Shown: positions 56,890-64,000 of the stretch, piece by piece
Layout: each line of letters opens with the position of its first letter
Numbering within the stretch: position 1 is the first letter of the stretch
Assembly (NCBI GenBank): GCA_905221605.1
Contig: CAJNDS010002135.1
Location: forward strand, 108,501 to 172,500
DNA from: Symbiodinium natans
Lineage: Eukaryota; Sar; Dinophyceae; Suessiales; Symbiodiniaceae
DNA: 64,000 nt
Direction of reading: 5' to 3'
Notes under the pieces: model-generated
What the model was told of the DNA's origin: nothing
The model's database searches: none
The model's input: only the letters and a program-made list of their open reading frames with translations
Program-made: the position numbers and the translations under genes

Positions 56890-58070
56890 GCGGCCAGGGC
56901 TTCTCCCAACCTGGAAGCTGTGGAATGTTGGGTTTAAACATATAACTTTGAACCTTCCACTGGTGGACCATGGTGGACCTATACAGCCCAAGAGTCTTGG
57001 AGATTTCCTCCCGCGAGATGACGGAATTGTCGGAACGGTTCAAGAAATTTGACAGCTCCTCTGCTCGAACCAGCTCTGCAAACCTGCCGGACTAGCAATC
57101 GTGCAAAACAGTTGTGTTCTCTTTTGCAAGATAGCACAAAATCTGCTGGTTCTGTATTGCACTCGCAATTTCACAAGCATATCGATGACCTCAATGGCTG
57201 AAACTGCTGTGGTCAAGAGTATAAAACAGCTGGAAGTAACAACAGAACCCATCCCACAGGATGGTTCCTACAGTGTCAAACAACACGGCTCTTAGTTCAG
57301 CTTCCACGCTGGCAAACCATGGCCAGATCCATCTAGATTGCAGCTGTTTGGACGCCTGTATGGATCCTCCACTGAAGCCACCAACTGCGTCTGCGCGAGA
57401 AGCTGCTTCAGCCTTCTAGCACTTCAAGCAGTCATCACAAGGACTCATGCATATACTTCGACTTGCTGGAAGGGAGAATTTCACGGCTGAGGTTTCTGGA
57501 AGGTTCTGGAATGCATCACGAACTCGAACAATAGATGACGTCGCTCTTGATGTTTCTACAACAGTTTTCTGACAGCGGAGCAAAATCTAAATCCGTCGGC
57601 TCCCAAACGCGATCGCAGCAAGTCATGCGCGAAACTGAAGAAACTAGCGCGATGCACCAACAGATTGCAATCGTTGCGAAACCACGAACCCATGGACTGC
57701 GCACTGAGAATCCCTGTCAGGTTAACGGCCGGGTGAAGTCAAGGCGATTGCCCTGTTATGCAGCTTGAAACTCTCAACAGACCATTTGATCTTGACATTT
57801 CACGCGTCTGAAAGTGCTATTGCGCTAGTATTTGCATACAAGGCACGTATGGTATCTTCCTTCCAGCCATGGGACAGCGCATGGCACCTGCTGCCCACAC
57901 TACAGCATCAGACATCTTGCACTTTCAGCAAGTTCACATGCTAAAGCCAGTACCTAAAAAGGACATCCGGCGAACTGCAGCAAAACCAGAGGTGACTCGA
58001 AACTAAAGTGCACACATGGCTTCAGCAGCTGGGAATACAACTTCCTGGATCAAGTTCCTTGAAACATGGA
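56890..58070. other. No confident gene
   Basis: Short frames only. One minus-strand frame (57040-57252) contains ILLTTAVSAIEVIDMLVKLR but has no defined exon ends. Confidence 0.4.
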
Positions 58071-58077
58071 GCCGTAA

Positions 58078-58410
58078 ACCTTCAACCCTAAACCCTAGGC
58101 CCCAAACCCTAAAGCTCTCCCTGCCATGCGAATCCGAGGCGCCCTGTCGCTCCTGCCACAAGGACGAGATTTGCGTCTTCTTTATTCGGGGTCTAGGGTT
58201 GAGGGTTTTGGGTTTAGGGTTTGGGGTTCAGGTTAGGGCGTAGGGCTTAGGTTTTAGGGTCAGGGTTTAGGGTTTAGGGTTTGGGGTTTAGGGTTTAGGG
58301 TTTAGGGTTTAGGGTTTAGGGTGTAGGGTTTAGGGTTTAGGGTTTAGGGTTTAGGGTTTAAGGTTTAGGGTTTAGGGTTTAGGGTTTAGGGTTCAGAGTT
58401 TAGGGCGAGG
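58078..58410. repeat. Interstitial telomere-type TTTAGGG array
   Basis: A short CCCTAAA-orientation patch (58078-58113) is followed after about 70 bases by some 220 bases of TTTAGGG units (about 58190-58410). The first units are degenerate (GTCTAGGGTTGAGGG, GTTTGGGG) and the centre is almost perfect. TTTAGGG is the usual telomere repeat of dinoflagellates, plants and many algae. Confidence 0.95.
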
Positions 58411-58820
58411 AAATTCTCAACAGCCGATCTGGGCCTGCAACCTTTCATGCTCTTTCCCCACGGGTGTTGCGGTTCACTAAGCACTCCAGCTCTGATCACA
58501 CCTACTTCCCAAACTTTGCCTCGAAATAGCTATTGCCTGGGCAGACGTCATTGGCAAGTACCTTGAGTCAGAGAGAGACACTATGTCGCTGAATTGATCT
58601 GCCTGCACGCCTCGAACCTGCCCACGAGCAAGCACGCGGAGGCTTTCCAGGCTATGCCAGGCTGCCCGCGGCGATGTGTTCCACCGATTCGGTGCGAATT
58701 AGTGTGGTGGAAGTACTTTGGAAACTCCTGATGAGATGCAGCAGCAAAGGCATCTCTACCAATTTAAAGCGCCAGGAAGCTGCAAAGATTCTTGCAAACA
58801 GAGCCACAATCTCCACTTAC

Positions 58821-59340
58821 AGCGAACTCCTTCAAGCCCAGACATACCAAGACAAGTCTCACTCGCAGCCATTGCAGCTCGCATGAAGCCCTCATCTGGC
58901 TTGTTCTTGTGAAGGCCAAGCGCTCCCCCCATGGCTGTTCTTTTCATGTCCTGCACACTTCAATGCCGAAGACAGCGCGCCTGTACTGCCAATGCCATCT
59001 TGCCACTAACCATCACCTGCTCAGTCCTTAAGCCCGCCAACATTCCCGAAGGACTCTTTGGCCTCTGGGGTCACGGGATCGCGCATCTGTTCTGGGCTTT
59101 TCCTTGGTAGTCATCAAGCCAACAGGAGCTTCAGGCAAATGGTAGCATCCTTGAGGTATCAATGTCGTCATGTACAAGGCCAAGCATCCAGCTGCTATCC
59201 CAGGATCCAGCCTGCAGCCAAGAGCGCGAAATCTTGAACCACCGAACACTACTGAAAAGGCAGGCAAACTCTGGAGACTCGCGAGCTCTCCGGCCTCTGT
59301 CATGGCCGCAGCCATTGACGGCATGATGCCACTCAGGTTG
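58821..59340 (-). CDS. Exons of an unknown gene
   Basis: Exon 58821-58950 is well bounded: acceptor GTGCAG, frame DMKRTAMGGALGLHKNKPDE, then GFMRAAMAASETCLGMSGLE, donor T/GTAAGT. Upstream, 59028-59340 holds MAAAMTEAGELASLQ and LGCRLDPGIAAGCLALYMTT, with a short hydrophobic segment, probably in one or two further exons. No family recognised. Confidence 0.45.
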
Positions 59341-59835
59341 GTCCGTTCATCACTGGGACACTACCAAAACCACCAGCAGATGCATACACTAACCCAGTTC
59401 ATACTGATTCCATGTCCTGGCGTCAGCACTTATCCTGCTACCGCTTTGAAACAGGAAACAGGTGCTCTGCAGTGTCTACTTTGCACGACATTCACGCACA
59501 CTTCAGCTCTCTACCTGGAACTGGTATGCACTAGCAAAAGTTGCAATCAAATGTCATAGCATGTCCAAGACTGTGTGATTGGAGCATGCACGACAATAGT
59601 TTTCTCATGTGTTGATCCAGGTCTGCCAACTTCCTGCAACGCAAATGTCACACAGCCTGTCACACAGCAGGCAAAAGGTCCCGACTTCTCGCGGGCCAGG
59701 CCGTTGCCCGTAGGGGGGCGTTGTGTTGAGGCGGCGATTCTGCCGTCAAGAAACCACACACGGAATGCAACATGAGCTGGATCATGTGACCAGAATGCGC
59801 ATACTGATGAATCCCTCGGGAGGAGGAAGATGAAG

Positions 59836-59910
59836 GAAGCACGCAGAAGGCAAACAAGCCGAGTGTCCATCAGTTGAGCAATCTGCTGTTCTGGTGCCTC
59901 AAATTTCTCG
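59836..59910 (-). CDS. Possible short helical exon
   Basis: Acceptor CTCGCAG, frame VDEKFEAPEQQIAQLMDTR, apparent GC donor. It lies upstream of the 58821-59340 exons and may belong to the same gene. Confidence 0.35.
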
Positions 59911-60596
59911 TCAACAGCTGCGAGATAACCATCCAACCTAGCGCGCGGCTTTTTGAGGTGCTGAAATGTGCTGATGAGGCTCTATGAGGCTCTATTCAGA
60001 CTCTATTGGCTACCGAGGTCTTGCAGGTGGGGAGATTGCCATATTGCACATCTCCCAGCGCCAGGCATATACATGTGCTCGCGTCCACCAACGTAGTGCT
60101 GCCTCTCCTGAGGTATGTTGCGTTGCTTGCATGGAGGTGCCATGCGAGCGCTTCCCGCCTGCAAGTGCTCTTGGTTGTCCGACCTGCTGGAGACGATGGA
60201 TGCAGGAAGATGCAGAACTGAAATGAACTGAATGGATGCCCACGGATGTCTCCAGATCCGCTCCTGTGCGCCATCCGCCGTGGCGAGGGCACCCCAAAGT
60301 CGAGGCGCCAGGCACGGATGAGGACCGCAATCTGCAAGGGCAAGCAACATTGCAAACAGCAATAATGGGGTAGCCTGCGTTGCAGTCATCCTTGATTGAA
60401 AGCTGAAATGCATGGCCACATTCCTCGCGCCTCATTGGGGCTGCAGCTCTCAACGAGGTCAGCATTCCTCTGCGGCTCACCACAGATCATCTCCTTAAGT
60501 GGCCGCAAACCCTTCACACGGTACAGATGCACACATCTACAAGTGGTGGAAGATAAGCAGAAAGGACTTTTTGGACCAGCAGTTCCCTCTTTTCTC

Positions 60597-61646
60597 TCAG
60601 CCCGGGTCCACGTGCTGCTGCAGAACAGCTCTCAACCGCTCGTAGCTCGCAAAAAACACAGAACTTACGCAGAACCACCAGGCACTTCTAGGCCCGGCTC
60701 CACGGAAGAGCCCCGTGGGCCCGATGGCTCTCACATCTCTCAAAGCCTCGTGGAAGGAGAGGGGACTCTTGGAGGTCATGATCCGCGTCTTGATGACATC
60801 GAAGGGAGTGGTCAACCAAGCTGCAAGAGTGCCAGAGATGCCCCCCCAAAGAACCTCACGGACATGTGACCTAGTGAAAACAAAAAATTGCCCAACCGAG
60901 GCTTAAAGATTGGGGAAGCGAGCAGCCCAACGAACCAAATAAACCCCAAATCCTGTGAATTTTCTGACTTCAACTCTCAAGTCACGGTCTCTGCATCGGA
61001 CCACGGGGCGAAGATTTCAGCGGGCCCCTGCTGCGAGTAAGTGAGACGAATCTTCCAAGACTTGAACTGCTCGTAGGAGAGGAAGAGCAGCAGCATGAAC
61101 GGAGTATCGCGAGAAGCAGTAGAAGCGTATCCTCGGAAGAAGCCTGTAACGCCACCTTCCCGAAAGATGCCGCGTACGGCCTGCCAGCTGGACTTGTACT
61201 GACCAGTCTGCATTCGTTGCGTGATCAACTCCCGCGGCACCTTCACCACGCTGCTCGCAAAGTCTGCAGAGACAGCAGAAACAGCAATCCCAAAAGGCCT
61301 GAAAGAGAATTTGTCCAAGAGGGTCTCCTTGCACGCTTCGTAGCTGGCCATGCGTATGGCGCCTTGCGGACACGCCCAAGCCAGGCTCAGCACGAAGCCG
61401 CGACTGAGGCCGCGCCACCCAAGGCTGCGGAGTGAGTGCGTGAAGCCGGAGCTGGAAGCCTCCGCACAAGAAAACAGAAAACAAATGAAAACATCTGCTT
61501 GCCATCTGCTAGCTGTGATTTAAACCCGAAGCGACCCTAACTCCTAACCAATAAACGACAAGCAACTGCGGCTTGCATGGTGGTGCGAACTGTGTCCAAC
61601 GGATGCACAATGCCAACAGCCAGAGGCAGTGCAATCCCACCTGCAC
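60597..61646 (-). CDS. Mitochondrial carrier, S-adenosylmethionine-carrier (SLC25A26/SAMC)-like
   Basis: Expected role: exchange of S-adenosylmethionine across the inner mitochondrial (or plastid) membrane. Three exons join in phase: 61567-61646, 60984-61459 and 60597-60870, giving about 276 residues with all six helices. Carrier signatures in order: AVGIVHPLDTVRTTMQ (helix 1), RGLSRGFVLSLAWACPQGA (helix 2), KVPRELITQRMQTGQ (helix 3), GYASTASRDTPFMLLLF (helix 4), LTTPFDVIKTRIM (helix 5) and GLFRGAGPRSAWWFCVSS (helix 6). The Pro-x-[Asp/Glu]-x-x-[Lys/Arg] motif is present in each repeat, with Arg in the first two. The QRMQTG and RDTPF stretches favour SAM carriers. The first intron is GT-AG (107 bases). 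The second donor is best read as GA. An upstream exon with the start codon is missing. The stop is TGA at 60597. Confidence 0.85.
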
Positions 61647-62046
61647 CTCGGGAGAAAGTTGGTAAATATTCAGGTTCTTGACACATCAATTGGTGCGGAT
61701 GAGGCGTCTAGAGACAAAATAGGGAAATATTATAATCCTGAAGCAGACCCATGAGATTGAAGACTGTCCACGACAGCAAGACTTGTAAGATTTGTGCGGA
61801 GCAAGGTATCCCTCCATGATGAATCGAACTGAAGTACTTCTCCAATTGTGGAACACTGCACGGCCATGCGCATGTCAGTTCAGCATCTCATGTTTCACCC
61901 ATTTGCGTTTTCTTGCCGCGCCTGCAGTGGCAGCCACGTGGAAATGCTGCAGAGCTGTGTCTCGGCCGTGTGCAGAGGCCCGGTAGGCAGGTGCATAAGG
62001 CAGTCCATGCACGACACACTCAATATCGGAAACCTACTGCTCAAGG

Positions 62047-62155
62047 GTCCGAACTTGCTGCCGCAAAGCATTTAGCCTTTGCAGCAAAACCTGCCGATTT
62101 TCGTGGCGTTGGACAAGGGTCTCCACGTTCGAACCAGCCTGCCCCTCAGCCATGG
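62047..62155 (-). CDS. Possible first exon with coiled coil
   Basis: From ATG near 62152-62154: MAEGQAGSNVETLVQRHENR, then QVLLQRLNALRQQVRTLE, a short heptad-like helix, leaving at CA/GTAGGT. It lies upstream of the carrier gene on the same strand and could be a separate gene or its missing 5' part; the latter is less likely because carriers seldom begin this way. Confidence 0.35.
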
Positions 62156-62199
62156 CATCATTCAGGAAATGAACACGTACATGATAAAAATGAGGGTTG

Positions 62200-64000
62200 G
62201 CAAAGTAACAAGCGTGCTTAAACCATACCGAGCAAAACATCTAATTTTGTGTCTTGGCACCTCTTGCACGACAGCCCATGCATACTTGCTCACATAACGA
62301 ACCAGGCATCTGAGAGCCACAAAACCAAGACTGCACTCCCAGTCGTCCTACTTTCCAGATCTCAGCCCATGGCCGCAAACGTTTGCATTTCCCAGCGATG
62401 CCTCCGCACAATGCCACCACACAGGTCAGGGTCAGGGTTGTCACGCGCTCGCACGTGCTTAAACACATTTGCCGTTGGCAGCCGCTGGGGCATGCAAAGC
62501 GTTGAAAATTGCAGAACAACTTGTGTTCATGTGGACATGAACTTGACTTGGGAACACTGCCAACATCAAGAGCTACAATGCTACAACAACCTAGGATGCA
62601 TTTAAGGCAAGCTCCTCCGTGCTGCCCGGATCAAGCCCTGACGAGCATCACCGCCAATCTGAGCTTGTCGACCTTGTTCATGGTGAGTGATTTTGGCAGC
62701 TAACTAACAAACTCACTCAGGCATGTGTGTGACATGCGACGACGTTATCCGCAAGAATGACCATTCAAGCTGCTGATCCAGTCGACCAGATCCGTGGCCA
62801 TGTGGCTTGTCGTTGTACGACTGCTTGAGTTACGCGAACCCTGCTACATGTCCGCAAGCAAACACACCAACAGTATCTCGAAACTTCTGGGCTGATGTCG
62901 TTTAAGTTCGGTAATCTTCTACTCCAAGCTTGCTTTGTGGGGTTCCTGAGACATCTTACGAGAACGGCCCCGAGAGCCTGCAGCACATTGCGAGCAACAA
63001 TGGGGGTTGATTCACGTTATGGGCGCGTTTGGGCTTCAATTGTGCAAACGTCTACTACATGAACTTCACTGTCATTGTGCAGTAGGCCTGGAGGCCGTCA
63101 ACGCGGCCGTGTGTGTACAACACACCAACACGGAGAAAATCAATACAACTGGCCTCAGATTATTGTCAATGCAACCAGAACAGTCGTGCGCGCTATGTTA
63201 TGTCTCCGTCCGTGCATTTTCTAACCTCTCTGGGCAGCACCGAGCAAATCAATGGTCTGCTTTCTCGGCAACAGCTCTTGCGGCGGCTCAACGTAAACCC
63301 ACTGTCTGCATCCATGCTTCCTATTTAGTGCTATGGGGTGCACACGCTCTAAGTCGGTGATTCCATACATAAACAAATGTAGAATCATACCTTCATTGCG
63401 GGAGATTCCTATGTGCTCATCACACTGTTAGGGATGACACCAGTGGTAAATGGAGGGCTTCATGCCAAAATTCCAGGACGTTGTAGTGGCGTTTGCTCTT
63501 TCCAACAAAACACACACACACACACAGATATGCTTGGTTCGTGGAAGTAGCCAAGAACGTCTTTCTTTGTGTGATGTACAAGATGATGTGGAACACTGAA
63601 CCATGTGCAAAAAAATTTGCTATGCAAAGGAATGCAAGACATGTTCACAATCTGAAGTCAGTCGTCTCGATGCGCACGCAGAGATGATACCAAGATTATT
63701 ATCACAAGCCGGTAACTCGCAGTCAAATACTGTGGACAACAGCGATGCTCGTTACGATCTAGGATAGCTTCGTTGGCAAATGCCACCATTTGCCTGCCCA
63801 TGCAAAAACAACATGCTCGTTCCGTGGTAATGAAAACCTGACGTGACAGCAGCAATGTGGTTGTCAGACAAAAACACAATCCTAAACTTCTAAACTACAA
63901 CCAGGCCTCAGAGGGACGATGAAGCAAACACAAGCAAATAGACGAGGAACAGCAACGTAAGGCAGCCGGAAGAGGAAGAACCCATGAAAGAAGAGCAGAG
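62200..64000. other. No confident gene; small CA repeat
   Basis: One candidate exon near 62966-63015 (VARNVLQALGAVL before a GTAAGA donor, minus strand). A CA microsatellite lies at 63510-63526. The rest shows short frames only. Confidence 0.4.

Noticed and set aside
58078-58410. Chromosome-fusion scar
   Set aside because: The orientation of the two telomere-type patches is the reverse of what head-to-head telomere fusion gives.

Overview
The window looks like nuclear DNA of a dinoflagellate, probably a Symbiodiniaceae-like alga. No taxonomic search was possible. The evidence is: genes cut into short exons by introns of roughly 60-300 bases; splice donors that read GC, and apparently GA, as often as GT, with acceptors mostly AG followed by G; an interstitial TTTAGGG telomere-type array; many long microsatellites and homopolymer G tracts; and every gene I can recognise lying on the minus strand, as in the long one-way gene arrays of dinoflagellate chromosomes. 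No rRNA, tRNA, CRISPR, phage or bacterial operon structure was seen.

Most genes had to be assembled from exon fragments by matching conserved motifs, splice signals and reading-frame phase, because almost no gene is one long open frame. In minus-strand reading order, from high to low coordinates, the best-supported genes are: a mitochondrial carrier of the S-adenosylmethionine-carrier type (60597-61646); an unrecognised gene with a zinc-knuckle pair (55208-55781); unrecognised exon groups at 53149-53600 and 53889-54425; a FIST-domain candidate (about 40283-42520); an unrecognised gene around 38583-39701; a short-chain dehydrogenase with an N-terminal membrane anchor (36405-37963); a glutamate/arginine-rich coiled-coil protein built from fifteen 43-residue repeats (15306-21923); a small two-exon gene (13157-13512); unrecognised phase-consistent exon sets at 8581-9383 and 11144-11716; an acidic repeat protein (6679-7140); a DEDD-type 3'-5' exonuclease (4662-6335); and a multi-pass membrane protein of TMEM198/DUF4203 type (2052-3404).

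The most unusual object is an AT-rich block of about 3.7 kb (15558-19258). It has imperfect terminal inverted repeats and is packed with nested tandem repeats, palindromic modules and pyrimidine microsatellites. It fills almost the whole of one intron of the coiled-coil gene (15548-19327), and its ends lie 11 and 69 bases from the inferred splice sites. This resembles an intron-forming or intron-resident mobile element.

Other repeats are a long GGT/GTT/GCT microsatellite (1434-1770), GTGC (23655), CAC (39836), CAG (45320), AT/AG (43496), CT (46123 and 46360), AG (47600), a double GC hairpin (46172-46199) and the TTTAGGG array (58078-58410). The stretches 24000-32600, 44900-49200, 56040-58700 and 62200-64000 hold few convincing exons. 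The genes share no evident pathway: the carrier, dehydrogenase, exonuclease, FIST and membrane proteins look like ordinary, independent housekeeping or accessory genes.
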